A stretch of DNA of 64,000 bases from Fremontodendron californicum (GCA_030761205.1 JAULJL010000039.1:2986001-3050000), one strand, 5' to 3'; positions 1 to 10,566 are shown, counted from the first letter of the stretch. Numbers and translations are program-made. Notes: generated from the letters alone by a model not told the origin.

Positions 1-323
1 TTATCATCTCGATTAGAGGACGGAATCCCAATAGAACGACATTTACCGTTACACGTCCATCGTGCACATTTGTGGCAATTTGAACTCATGCGCTTTGCTC
101 GTCGCTTCTTTGCAAAAGTGCTTCTACCTGTACCTGGTAAATGCAAAACAGGAAGATATTCATCTTCACGTACCTTGGCTTCAATTATCCAACGTATGTC
201 TTCAGGAATCCCTTTATGCATAAGCATTCTTAATCTTTCAAATCGAACTTGGTAAAGCTTCAGTAAAATATTCCGAGGAAAATGAGGAAATCGTTTCTGC
301 AATCTTGTGAGAATATCATCCAT
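1..323 (-). CDS. Basic Cys-cluster protein of an Athila-like retroelement (3' end outside window)
   Basis: An open frame of 107 codons starts at an ATG (321-323, context AAGATGG) and runs off the left edge with no stop. The N-terminal 60 residues are charged and probably helical. A Gly-Arg-Ser-Thr turn (residues 66-69) follows, then a Lys/Arg run (72-78, KKRRAKR), then four cysteines at 83, 86, 91 and 95 (C-x2-C-x4-C-x3-C). This order (GRS, basic run, Cys cluster) is the architecture of the small cysteine-rich nucleic-acid-binding proteins of carlaviruses and related plant RNA viruses. That resemblance is my recognition of the pattern, not a database result. The frame lies 170 bp downstream of the gag-protease frame on the same strand, so it is probably a third reading frame of that retroelement, in the position where Athila-type elements carry an extra 3' ORF. 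RNA or DNA binding is inferred. It could instead be a captured host gene fragment. Confidence 0.55.
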   Translation of the reverse strand, partial: MDDILTRLQKRFPHFPRNILLKLYQVRFERLRMLMHKGIPEDIRWIIEAKVREDEYLPVLHLPGTGRSTFAKKRRAKRMSSNCHKCARWTCNGKCRSIGIPSSNRDD

Positions 324-493
324 CTTGAAAAAAAATGAAAAAGAAATTGAAAGAGAAATTTATATACAATATCAGTTTTGTGGGTAGCTGATGGAACCGA
401 CTTAAATAATCACGGAGTACCGTTATCCGCCATTTAACCGGGAAAAAAATGTTTTTTTTTTTTTTTGAAGATTAGTAAAAATTATATTTACAT

Positions 494-3139
494 CTAGTTA
501 TTTTCAAAACAAGGATCAGAAAGAAAAACAACCTCTTCTTGAGTAACATGATTTTCCAAAAAGAGTTTGAGTCTTTGTCCATTTACCTTGAATACGTTAC
601 CATTTTGAGGATTCTCAATGTCAACTGCTCCATAATGATACACATGCTTAACCACAAATGGGCCAGTCCATCTTGATCTCAACTTACCAGGAAATATTTG
701 AAGTCTAGAATTATAAAGTAGAACTTTTTGCCCAACATCAAATATTTTTCTTGAAATTAACTTGTCATGAAAGGCTTTAGTTTTTTCTTTATGAATTTTA
801 GAATTCTCATATGCATCATTTCTGAGTTCCTCAAGTTTTTGTTTCCAACAATGCTTAACCTGAAAAGAATTTAACAAAGAATCAGTGTGTGAAATTTCTG
901 AAGCATTATCAAACTCACATTCAATTAAATAAGCTTCTAAAGGATCATGGAATGTGGTAGTGGTGAGATGTTCATGAACAAGTTCTTCAATGAAATCCAC
1001 TTCATGTACTTCTGAATCATCACCAGGTTGCTTGCAAATGTTGAACACATTTAATTCTAAAGTCATATTTCCAAAAGAAATGTTCAAAATACCATTCCTG
1101 CAATTTATCAGAGCATTAGAAGTTGCAAGAAATGGACGGCCTAATATAACAGGAATTTGAACATTTGGATTTGAAACAGGATGTGTGTCCAAAACAATAA
1201 AATCAACAGGGAAGTAAAAATTGTCAATTTGAACCAAAACATCTTCAACTATCCCTCGAGGAATTTTTACAGAACGATCAGCTAGTTGAAGTGTAACAGG
1301 TGTTTCCTTGAGTTCACCTAAACCTAACTGTTGATAAACAGAAAAAGGCAAAAGATTAACACTAGCACCAAGATCAAGCAATGCACGTTCTATTCTAGTG
1401 TTTCCAATGATGCATGAGATTGTTGGACATCCAGGATCTTTGAATTTTGGTGGAGTAAGGTGTTGAATGATTGAGCTCACACTCTCCGTCAGAAATGCTT
1501 TCTTTTGTACATTATGTTTCCTTTTAACTGTGCACATGTCCTTCAAAAATTTAGCATAAGATGGAACTTGTTTGATTGCATCCAATAAAGGAATGTTAAT
1601 CTTAACTTGTTTGAAAAGTTCATATATTTCTGCATTTTGATTCAAATTCTTTATTGTTTGCAACCTTTGAGGAAAAGGAGCAGGATGCATACCTTTTTCT
1701 TTGTCCAAATTTTCAAGAAGTTTAGACTTACCATCATCCTTACCATTACTTTTCGGAGGGGAATGAGGATCTTGGTCTTTTGATGGAATGTTTTTGTCAA
1801 TTGCCTTTCCACTTCGAAGAGTTGTGATAGAACTAGCATTTTCCTGTTGAGTTTCATTGGAGCAAGAAACAAGACATTGAGTAGAAGGGTTAGGCTGAGG
1901 TTGAGCAGGAAACTTACCTTTTTCTTGAGTGCGTAATGAAGCTGTCAATGTGGACAAGGTGTTTTTGATCTCATTGATGTCCTGTGAAGTTTGGTTATTC
2001 ACATTTGCTTGTGTTTGCATAAATGCTTGCAATGTCTCTTCCAAGGTTTGTACACGTGAAGGTTGATAGGAAAAAGTGTTGCCCGACTTTTGAGATTGTG
2101 GTACCTGAACATGATTATTATTCCGCCAACTGAAGTTGGGATGATTTCTCCATTCAGGGTTATACGTTTCAGAGTAAGGAGAAGGAAAAGGCTTTTTAAA
2201 TGTGTTTATGGAATTTACTTGATCATGCAACGCTTCTTTAAGAATGGGAATGTTTGGACATTCAGAAGTGGGGTGTTCCATGATTTCACAAATTCCACAA
2301 CTTTCTTCATTTTTAACCGTTTTGACTTCTTTTACTTCTCTAAGTTCCATGGCTTCAATCTTTCTAGCCAAATTAGCTACTTTAGCTTTTATCTCATCTT
2401 CTTGACTAAAATGATATTTACCTCTGTTAGAAACAAGATTAGATCTATTGAAACTTTCAGAGGAATTATCTGTGTGCCAGGCTTGAGAGTTATCTGCCAA
2501 ATGGTCTAGGTAGTCAAAGGCTTCTTCAGGTTCTTTTTCTAGAAACTCACCGTTACACATTGTTTCAACAAATTGTTTAGTTTCGGGAGTTAAACTTTCA
2601 TAAAAGAAACTAATAAGACGCCATTTTTCAAAACCATGATGTGGACAAGAACTTAACAAATCTTTAAAACGCTCCCAGCACTGAAAAAATGCTTCATTTT
2701 GATTTTGATTGAAATTTTGAATCTGTCTTTTCAAAGCAGTAGTTTTATGTGCTGGGAAAAATTTCTTTAGAAACTCAGTTTGTAATTCTTGCCATGTGCC
2801 AATTGACCTTGGTTTTAAATTATGAAGCCAAATTTTTGCTTTATCTTTTAAAGAAAAAGGAAATAATTTTAGCTTGACAATTTCATTTGTACATTGTTGG
2901 TCATTAAAGGTGACACATACATCTTCGAAGTCTTTTAGAAACGAGTAAGCACTTTCCGATTCTAACCCATGGAAATTTGGAAGCAAAGCTATCATACCTG
3001 GTTTAAAACGAAAGTTGTTTGCATTGAGAGGAAAAATAAAACAAGAGGGTGATGAGCTTCGAGTTGGTTGCAAGTAGTCACGCATGGTGCGTACTTGTCT
3101 GTTCTCATCTTCAGCATGAACACTTTCATTGTCAGCCAT
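494..3139 (-). CDS. Gag-protease polyprotein fused to integrase C-terminus (Athila-like, non-autonomous)
   Basis: This uninterrupted frame of 881 codons reads from the ATG at 3139; the same frame is open upstream to 3232. Residues 50-205 are a plant Ty3/gypsy capsid (retrotrans_gag) domain, with a PNFHG core near residue 54. A CCHC zinc knuckle (C-x2-C-x4-H-x4-C) is at 281-294. A low-complexity linker follows, then an aspartic protease at about 580-690 with the active-site block LLDLGAS at 587-593, as in Athila-type elements. From about residue 762 the protein is the integrase C-terminal region (basic segment, then FPGKLRSRWTGPFVV). Reverse transcriptase, RNase H, integrase zinc-binding and integrase core domains are missing, yet the frame is intact across the junction. 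The element therefore needs polymerase and integrase from a partner. The 5' LTR and primer site lie upstream on the same strand. Confidence 0.85.
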   Translation of the reverse strand: MADNESVHAEDENRQVRTMRDYLQPTRSSSPSCFIFPLNANNFRFKPGMIALLPNFHGLESESAYSFLKDFEDVCVTFNDQQCTNEIVKLKLFPFSLKDKAKIWLHNLKPRSIGTWQELQTEFLKKFFPAHKTTALKRQIQNFNQNQNEAFFQCWERFKDLLSSCPHHGFEKWRLISFFYESLTPETKQFVETMCNGEFLEKEPEEAFDYLDHLADNSQAWHTDNSSESFNRSNLVSNRGKYHFSQEDEIKAKVANLARKIEAMELREVKEVKTVKNEESCGICEIMEHPTSECPNIPILKEALHDQVNSINTFKKPFPSPYSETYNPEWRNHPNFSWRNNNHVQVPQSQKSGNTFSYQPSRVQTLEETLQAFMQTQANVNNQTSQDINEIKNTLSTLTASLRTQEKGKFPAQPQPNPSTQCLVSCSNETQQENASSITTLRSGKAIDKNIPSKDQDPHSPPKSNGKDDGKSKLLENLDKEKGMHPAPFPQRLQTIKNLNQNAEIYELFKQVKINIPLLDAIKQVPSYAKFLKDMCTVKRKHNVQKKAFLTESVSSIIQHLTPPKFKDPGCPTISCIIGNTRIERALLDLGASVNLLPFSVYQQLGLGELKETPVTLQLADRSVKIPRGIVEDVLVQIDNFYFPVDFIVLDTHPVSNPNVQIPVILGRPFLATSNALINCRNGILNISFGNMTLELNVFNICKQPGDDSEVHEVDFIEELVHEHLTTTTFHDPLEAYLIECEFDNASEISHTDSLLNSFQVKHCWKQKLEELRNDAYENSKIHKEKTKAFHDKLISRKIFDVGQKVLLYNSRLQIFPGKLRSRWTGPFVVKHVYHYGAVDIENPQNGNVFKVNGQRLKLFLENHVTQEEVVFLSDPCFENN

Positions 3140-3254
3140 GGTAGGAGTTGTATTAGAAAGATTACCTGAAAAAGTTTCACAATAAAATCTAACTAAACGA
3201 CGAGATCTAAAATCACGTCGCCAAACAAGCATAAAACAAAGTTAATATACAGAT

Positions 3255-3387
3255 TAGGCGGTATAACCAGCCAATAAAAATAAAACAAAGTTAATATACA
3301 ATATAAATATAAATATATAGAAAATTAGGCGGTATAACCAGCCAATAAAAATAAATATAGGCGGTATAACCAGCCAATAAAAATAAA
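3255..3387 (-). repeat. Three copies of a 30-bp repeat in the retroelement leader
   Basis: A unit beginning TAGGCGGTATAACCAGCC (plus strand) starts at 3255, 3326 and 3358, between the primer-binding site and the gag start. The copies are nearly identical and separated by AT-rich spacers of 40 and 2 bp. They lie in the untranslated leader of the Athila-like element, where packaging or splicing signals would be expected. No function can be read from them. Confidence 0.8.
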
Positions 3388-3419
3388 TATACTTATAAAC
3401 TTATATACTTAGTATTGCC

Positions 3420-3437
3420 TCCCCGGCAACGGCGCCA
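3420..3437 (-). other. Primer-binding site, tRNA-Asp(GUC)
   Basis: The plus strand reads TCCCCGGCAACGGCGCCA, identical to the 3' end of plant tRNA-Asp(GUC) including CCA. The minus strand is therefore an 18-nt complement that would prime minus-strand DNA synthesis. It lies 6 bp inside the LTR boundary at 3444, which sets the element's orientation as minus. Confidence 0.9.
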
Positions 3438-3443
3438 AAAACT

Positions 3444-4936
3444 TGATGGAGACTCAATTAAGAGTTGTAAACCCAAGTGCAGGTTATGTTCAAGTAATAA
3501 ATTCTCGGGTGTCCGAGGTCGAACCACAGGGAAGCGTATTAGTAAGTATAAGTTTATAAATATATAAGAAAAAGAAAGTAAACAAGATATTAGGGAATCA
3601 ACAACAAAACAAGATAAACAAGATATTAGAGAACAAAATAAACAAAATAACATAAAAGAAATTAAACAAGATATAAAAAACAATAAGAAAAGATGTTGAG
3701 GTTAGAGAATCCACTCTTGGTGTTATGCTAAGGTTAATCTTGTTTTATTACACAATTGAAATTCACACATAAGGGAGATTCCAATCGGAAGGTTTAGCAA
3801 TTCAGTCCAACGTCCATAGCATATGATATTATATTCATTTGGTGTCCTCAAAACTCACAAAAAGAGTCCAAGCATTCCTTATGCCAAGGTATATGTCTAC
3901 AACAAATCAAGGTTATGAAACCAAGCATTTACTGTGTCATTTTCATTGTCAATAATGAATCAAGATCCCTACTTTGCAAGTATGATTTTAAACCAAAAGA
4001 AAATATTATCTATACTAGTGTTTATAAATTATGTTTCATTTTAGCTCATGTTTAAGAGACTAACCTTAGCATTTACCAAAAGCTTCACCTCATCACCTCA
4101 ACAATGTGATTAGCAACACATACTAGATATGAAAAGAAATGTAAGAAGCATAAGTAAATAAAGAAAAAGAAAACTAGAGAAAGGAAAAAAGAAGAAAACT
4201 TAGAGAATTTTTTTACAATGGCTAATATCCTACCAATGTATAATGTATCCTAATACTCATCCAAGGCCCTCTATTTATACACATTTTGGAGAGCTAAATG
4301 ACAAGAGACAAGCTTTATAAATTTCAAAGGTAGGTATAATAGGTGGGTGCATTTTTCTAACAATTTTCGTCATGTTGTATGACAATTCTGATCAGCCAGC
4401 TTGATGGTCGATTTGGTCAATGTTGGAGGCTCGATCTGATCAAATGGTCTTCTAGAAAAATATGCCCCTATCAGTTACGGATCCATAGCCGTTGGAATCA
4501 GATCATTTTCTCATGTGGATCGGAAGATATGGTCAAAATACCAAAACAGGTCAGCACAGACGTCATTGCACATCAGCCAACTTGATGGTCGATTTCGGTA
4601 GGGAAAACAACTCCGTTTCAAGAAGTGTAAAACATGAAAAAGATAGATATGCCTCTTAACTTTGCACTGTAAAAAATTCAGCCTTATTGATTCAGTGAAA
4701 CTCCAGATATAGCTGATATGGAAAAAGGTGTCGGAACTGGAACTGAATTGGATTTGCCCTTAATTCTTGATTTAACCTAGTAATCTGAAATTACTCAAAG
4801 AAACTCATGAAAAACACCAAATTACATAAAAATATAAAAGATCATAAACACAATTAGACTAAGCAATAATAACTCGTATTTGACGCAAAACAATAATAAA
4901 ACATAAATAAAAACTATATAATTATACGAGTTATCA
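3444..4936 (-). mobile_element. 5' LTR of the Athila-like element
   Basis: Read on the minus strand, the LTR starts TGATAACTCGTATAAT at 4936 and ends GTCTCCATCA at 3444, giving TG...CA termini and a length of 1493 bp. The left boundary is fixed by the adjacent tRNA-Asp primer site. The right boundary is fixed because Tat-type reverse-transcriptase coding sequence resumes immediately after 4936. The matching 3' LTR must lie left of the window, so the target duplication cannot be checked (right flank ACCAG). No long open frame of note occurs inside. Confidence 0.8.
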
Positions 4937-7177
4937 ACCAGTCCACCGGTGCTGGTATCGCCCACACCAGGAAGATCACTCATTTTGTATTTAGTAGTGT
5001 ATAAGAAATCCATGGGATGTGTTTTAGGACAGCAATACGAGACAAGCAACAAAAAAAACATGCCATTTACTACTTGAGTAAAAAGTTTATAGATTACGAG
5101 GCCAAGTACTCGGCCGTAGAAAAGATATGATGTGCACTGGCCTGGGCTGCTCATAGACTCCGGCAATATATGTTATATCATACCACATTGCTTGTCGCTA
5201 AATTGGATCCCATTAAGTACATCTTTGAGAAACCCTCATTGTCGGGAAGATTAGCTAGATGGCAGGTTCTACTCTCTGAATAAGACATTACCTATGTCTC
5301 GTAAAAGGCCATAAAAGAGAGTGCAGTGGCCGAATTCCTGGCGGATAGAGCCACATAAGATTATGAGCCAGTGAAGTTTGATTTTCCTGACGAGGACTTG
5401 ATGGATATTTCTCAAGAAGATGAAGACGAGGAGTCAAAGAAAGATGTACGAAAATGTATTTTGACGGTGCATTGAATGCTTTGGGGCATGGTGCTGGAGC
5501 AGTTTTGATATCGTCGAAAGGGACCTACTGCCCAATTGCTGCAAGATTAACTTTCAAATGCACCAACAATGTGGCAGCGTATGAGGCCTGTGTCATGGGA
5601 CGTCAAGCAGTTATTGCAAAGAACATAAGTGAGTTAGAGGTGTAAGGGATTCTGCTCTAGTCATTTGTCAGTTGAAAGGAGAATGGGAGACGAGGGATTT
5701 GAAGTTGATCCTCTACCACAAGTTCATATTTGAATTGGTACAGCAATTCGAAAAAATTGATTTCAACAATCTGCCCCGAGAAGAAAATCAAATGGCCGAC
5801 GCCTTTGCTACGTTGGCCTCAATTTTCAAGATAAATACAAGCGTTGATGTCCAGCCCATCAAGATAAGCGTAAGAGAGTCGCTCGCACATTGTATGCATG
5901 TGGAAGAAGAGCCGAATGGGAGACCATGGTACCATGACATCCTACAATACATAAAACATCAGTAGTACTCGGAGCATGCTGCGGAAAATGTCAAAAGAAT
6001 TTTGAGAAGAACGGCGATGGGATTCTTCCTAGATAAAGAAGTGTTGTATAAAAGGAGTAGAGATCATACACTTTTAAGGTGTGTAAAAACGGCTGAAACC
6101 AAAATGATACTCGAAGAGGTTCACGAAGGGGTTTGCGGAACGCATGCAAACGGCCATATGATGGCTAAGTAGATTATGAGAGCAGGTTATTATTGGATGA
6201 TCGTGGAGAGAGATTGCATCCAGTATGTTCGAAAGTGCCATAAGTGCCAGATATATGCGGATAAGGTGCATGCTCCTGCAACAGCTGTGCATGTCATGAC
6301 AACACCTTGACATTTTTCTATGTGGGGAATGGATGTGATTGGGCCAATCACCCCTAGGGCCTCGAATGAGCATCGTTTCATTTTGGTGGTGATCGATTAC
6401 TTCACAAAGTGGGTCGAAGCTGCTTCTTAAGCTAATGTGACCAAGTTCGTGGTGTGCAAGTTTTTAAAGAAGGAAGTGATATGCCGGTACGGTCTCTCGG
6501 AGAAAATCATTACAGATAATGCTCTCAATATGAACAACACCATGATGAGAGAAATTTGTACTCAGTTCAAAATCAGTCACCACAACTCGACGCCTTACCT
6601 CCCCAAGATGAACGGGGCAGTAGAAGCTGCTAACAAGAATATAAAGAAAATCGTGACCAAAATGACTGATAAGTACAAAGATTGGCACGAGAAGCTTCCA
6701 TTTTCTTTGCATGCTTACAGAATGTCAGTGCGTACTTCTACGAGGGCAACTCCTTATTTCTTGGTGTACGGGATGGAAGCTGTTTTACCGATTGAGGTTG
6801 AGATCATTTCTTTGAGAATTTTGATGGAAGTCGAGTTGGAAGAAGCAGAATGGTTCGAGCCCATTTTAAGCAGCTTAATTTGATCGAGGAAAAAAGGCTG
6901 ACAGCATTATGTCATGGCTAGTTATACCAAAAGCAGATGATGAGGGCGCAAAATAAAAAAGTTCGCCCAAGAGAGTTCCGAGAAGGTGATTTGGTTTTGA
7001 AGAAGATCCTCCATAATCAGCAAGATCCAACGAGAAAATGGGCACCAAACTGGAAAGGCCCGTACGTGGTAAATCGAGTTTTTTTTTTTCAGGAGGAGTA
7101 ACGATTTTAGCAGAAATGGATGGCGCAGATTTTTCAAGTCTAATCAATGCCGATGCAGTGAAGAAATATTATGCATA
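4937..7177 (+). pseudogene. Decayed Tat/Ogre-like Ty3/gypsy pol (RT end, RNase H, aRNH, integrase)
   Basis: Several plus-strand frames separated by stops together read as one pol polyprotein of the Tat/Ogre lineage. In order: the RT/RNase H segment (PPTPGRSLILYL, then LAWAAHRLRQYM, then DPIKYIFEKPSLSGR) to about 5340; a second, archaeal-type RNase H at 5450-5640 (YFDGALNALGHGAGAVLIS, then CTNNVAAYEAC), which is diagnostic of Tat elements; the integrase zinc-binding region around 6070-6290; the integrase core at 6320-6830 (MWGMDVIGP, VIDYFTKWVEA, LPKMNGAVEAANKN); and the integrase C-terminus to the stop near 7177 (REGDLVLKKI, then WKGPYVV). At least six stops or frameshifts break it. The 5' part was separated by insertion of the Athila-like element at 4936/4937. 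Confidence 0.85.
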
Positions 7178-8299
7178 AAAATAAAAATCAAGTTGAAAAC
7201 CCAATAGGGCGGTTTGAGTTAAAAATAAAAATCAAACTGAAAACCCAAAAAGGCGGTGAATCAAATGATAGATCTAGTCGAAAACCCTAAAGGGCGGCCT
7301 AGGTGAAAGACGAATAAGAGTTGGGACAACTGGCAAAAACTCGTGCGAGGTGATTACATGAGACAAAGGGTTAAAGTAGGATGGAAAGGTTGAGCAAGCA
7401 GTGAAGCACGACATGACTGATTGGCATAAGATATGGAGGGTAACTCATGGTTTGACGCTCTCAAAGGAGTCAAGGGCATTGATGAATATTCTTTCTCAAA
7501 AGAGAAATTCAGATTAGCTCAATTGAGATCGTTTGAGTATTCATTATGTGGGGATCTATCCTTATTCTGTCTTTCTTTATTTTCTTTGATTAATTCCAAT
7601 ATGTTCTTCTTCTTTCACTGGAATGAAAATACATATCTCGATTCATAAAGTCCTTTCATTGAATTATTTTTATTTCTTTGAAATTTTCTTTAGATAATGC
7701 ATTATGTTGGCGTGAAAGTTGAATGATAATAAATAAATTAATGATGCACAAATGGAGCTTTCGTAATCACTCTACAGAAATTTGAGAATTGGAAAGGGAG
7801 AAATGGATGATGGGGCAGAACGGGACGAGGTTTATTAATACCAGGTGAAAAAAAAAAGCAATGATTGAAATGAGGATTGATATATGAAATTGTTTTGAGG
7901 GAAATGTACAAAGCTTTGATTCCGACCAAGAAAGAATGAAGAAATCGTAAGTAAGTAAATTGTGGACATCTAGTCAATTCGAAGAAGAAAAAGAAAAAGA
8001 ATTTGGAAAGATAGAAAACGTTTATAAAGAATGGGATAAGAGGCTTAATCAGACTCAGCTCTGGAAGAGTCACTAGTTGATGAAATATACATAGGGGCAT
8101 CGAATCATGATTCGAGCCTTAAGTTATGCATTCCATTATCATAAGCATGCATTGCATTATCCTGACATTAAAAAACAATTAAGAATTATGATTGCACGAA
8201 AAAATATGAATGACAGGTGGACAAAGAAAAAATGAAACCCGATTGCAGGAGAAAGTTGGAAGTCACCATAATGACCAGGAGAAAGGTACATATTTGATT
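7178..8299 (+). mobile_element. 3' untranslated region of the Tat/Ogre-like element
   Basis: This non-coding stretch follows the pol stop. It contains three short direct repeats around 7190-7300 (each with 'aaaaccc...gggcgg'). No frame here resembles a known protein, and the short open frames are not supported by composition. It runs into the tandem-repeat array at 8300. Confidence 0.65.
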
Positions 8300-8890
8300 T
8301 TTAAAGTTGTAGAGCCTCTGATGAGAGGAGCAATTTAATTTTCAAGTGATAAAGCCTTTGATGAGATAAGCAATTTATTTTTCCAAGTGATAAAGCCTTT
8401 GATGAAAGGAGCAATTTATTTTTCCAAGTGATGGAGCTTCTGATGAGAGGAGCAATTTATTTTACAAAGTGATGGAGCCTCTAATGAGAGTAGCAATCTA
8501 TTTTACAAAGTGATTGAGCCTCTAATGAGAGGAGCAATTTAATTTTCAAGTGATAGAGCCTCTGATAAAAGGAGCAATTTAATTTTACAAAGTGATAGAG
8601 CCTCTGATGAGAAGAGCAATTTAATTTTCAAGTGATAGAGTCACTAATGAGATGAGCAATTTAATTTTACAAAGTGATAGAGCCTCTGATGAGAGGTGCA
8701 ATTTAATTTTCAAGTGATAGAGCCTTTGATAAGAGGAGCAATTTATTTTACAAAGTAATGGAGCTTCTGATGAGAGGAGTACTTTATTTTTCCAAGTGAT
8801 GGAGTCTCTGATGAGAGGAACAATTTATTTTACAAAGTGATGGAACCTCTGATGAGAGGAGAACAGAGCCTTTGATGAAAGGAGCATTTT
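8300..8890 (+). repeat. Tandem array, about 15 units of 39-43 bp, in Tat 3' UTR
   Basis: About 15 imperfect units share the core AGCCTCTGATGAGAGGAGC followed by an AT-rich spacer. The spacer alternates between a shorter form (TTTTCAAGTG) and a longer form (TTTTACAAAGTG), so a two-unit higher-order period is visible. Two further units occur at 10335-10412, after the inserted element, so the array was continuous before that insertion. Tat/Ogre elements are known to carry such tandem repeats between pol and the 3' LTR. Confidence 0.9.
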
Positions 8891-8898
8891 CATTCTTA

Positions 8899-10331
8899 GG
8901 GTCCGTTTGTTACAATGAAAATGATTTACGAAAAATGATTTCTGCATTTTCTGGTGTTTGGTTGGCTGAAAATTGATTGGTCAACGGAAAATAAAGCCTT
9001 TTTTCTGGAAATTGTCTTCCCCTTTTGAAAAGGGGAAGACAATTTCCAGAGAAGAACTGTCATGAGTAGGACTACTCGAATCGGAATTTGGACATCATAT
9101 TTTAGATCGAAAATTAATCTGACTCGAGCCAAATATTATTATATTAATAAAAATATTTATTTTTTAATTATAAAAATATATTAAAATATTAATATAAACA
9201 TATTTTAATATTATAATTTTCAATATTTTATTTAAATATTATTAAACCTACATATTTATATTTTAATTATATAAATATTATATTTATATTTTAATAATAA
9301 ATAATAAATTATTAATATAATGTTATTTATTAATTTAATAAAAATATCATTTCATATAGCAATATCATTATTTTAATAATAAACTGTAACACTATAAATA
9401 TTTTAAATTTTAAATAATATTTTTAATATTTTATTGAAAATATTTTAATATATTTTTTTAGTATTTTAATAATAAATATATATAAATTATACTTTATAAA
9501 TATTTAATAATAAATAATTTTTTGGATAAAAAATTATTATTTTAATAGTATAAATTTTAATAAAAATAATATTTTAGTAATTATTAGAACACTTTAAATA
9601 TTTTAAAATATTAATATAATTAATTTTTTAGTAATAAATAATATTAATAGAAATAATATATTTTAATAAATAAATATTTTAATATTTATGCCATATTACT
9701 ATTTGAAAAAAAGTAGAAGTAATATTTTAATAATAATATATTAATATAAATAATATTTTAATATTTATATCAATATTACTATTTGAAAAACTAGAAATAA
9801 TATTTTATAATAATTATATTAATGTAAATAAAATTAATAATTATTATATTAATCAAAATAATTTTTCAATAATAATTATATTAATAGAAATAATATTTTA
9901 ATAATAATTATATTAATCAAAATAATATTTTAATAATAACTATATTAATAGAAATAATATTTTAATAATAATTATGTTAATAGAAGTAATATTTTAATAA
10001 TTATTATAATATTTTAAATATTAATATAATTAATTTTTTAATAAAAATAGTATTATTTTAAGTATTTAATATTAATATAATATTTTAGTATTAAATATTA
10101 TTATTAAAATATTAACATTTTAATAATAAATCATTTTTAATATTTTAATAATTAATATTTATGTCAATATTGATATTTGAAAAAAATAAATTTTCCAAAA
10201 AATAACCAAACAACAAAAAACATTTTTAAGTAAGTCATCCAAACATCAGAAAATCTCTACTTTTTCGAAAAATCTTCACATTTTTCAGAAAATATTTTCT
10301 GGAAGCCAATTTCTGCAAAACCAACAGACCC
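8899..10331. mobile_element. Harbinger/Tourist-like non-autonomous DNA transposon
   Basis: The termini are inverted: GGGTCCGTTTGTTAC at 8899 against GGGTCTGTTGGTT (reverse complement of the right end at 10331). Similarity continues inward for about 100 bp (AAAATGATTTCTGCATTTTC-like blocks). It is flanked on both sides by TTA (8896-8898 and 10332-10334), the target duplication of PIF/Harbinger elements. The interior (9120-10200) is almost pure A/T with repeated AATATTTTAATAATAA-like blocks and no coding frame. An 18-bp internal hairpin (AATTGTCTTCCCCTTTTG and its complement) is at about 9010-9047. It splits the Tat 3' UTR tandem array. Confidence 0.75.
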
Positions 10332-10552
10332 TTAATTTTCAAAGTTTCTGAGCTCCTCATAAGAAGAGCATTTCCGTTTTCAAAGTTTTGAACCTTTAAT
10401 GAAAGGAGATTTTTTTTTTTTTTTTCAGAGTTGGGAAGTTTTCCATTCCAAGTCTTGAGTTTAAGATCGTCAAAAAAAAAATTACAATAATTCATGATCC
10501 CGGACAAAATTATTACTTTTGTCTTTGCTCTATTCCTGAGTCTCAAAATGTG

Positions 10553-10566
10553 CAAAGAGGGGCAGC
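10553..10566 (+). other. Polypurine tract of the Tat/Ogre-like element
   Basis: CAAAGAGGGGCAGC lies immediately before the LTR start TGTAATAACC at 10567. A tract of this form abuts the 3' LTR in Tat/Ogre elements and primes plus-strand synthesis. It agrees with the plus-strand pol upstream. Confidence 0.75.

Noticed and set aside
2063..2509. 148-codon plus-strand frame
   Set aside because: It is antisense to the gag-protease frame, which has clear domains; composition follows from the opposite strand.
3420..3437. Match to tRNA-Asp 3' end, suggesting a tRNA gene
   Set aside because: Only 18 nt match and they abut an LTR end; it is a primer-binding site.
8300..8890. Regular repeats with spacers, superficially CRISPR-like
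   Set aside because: Spacers are repeats themselves, there are no cas genes, and the setting is a plant retroelement.
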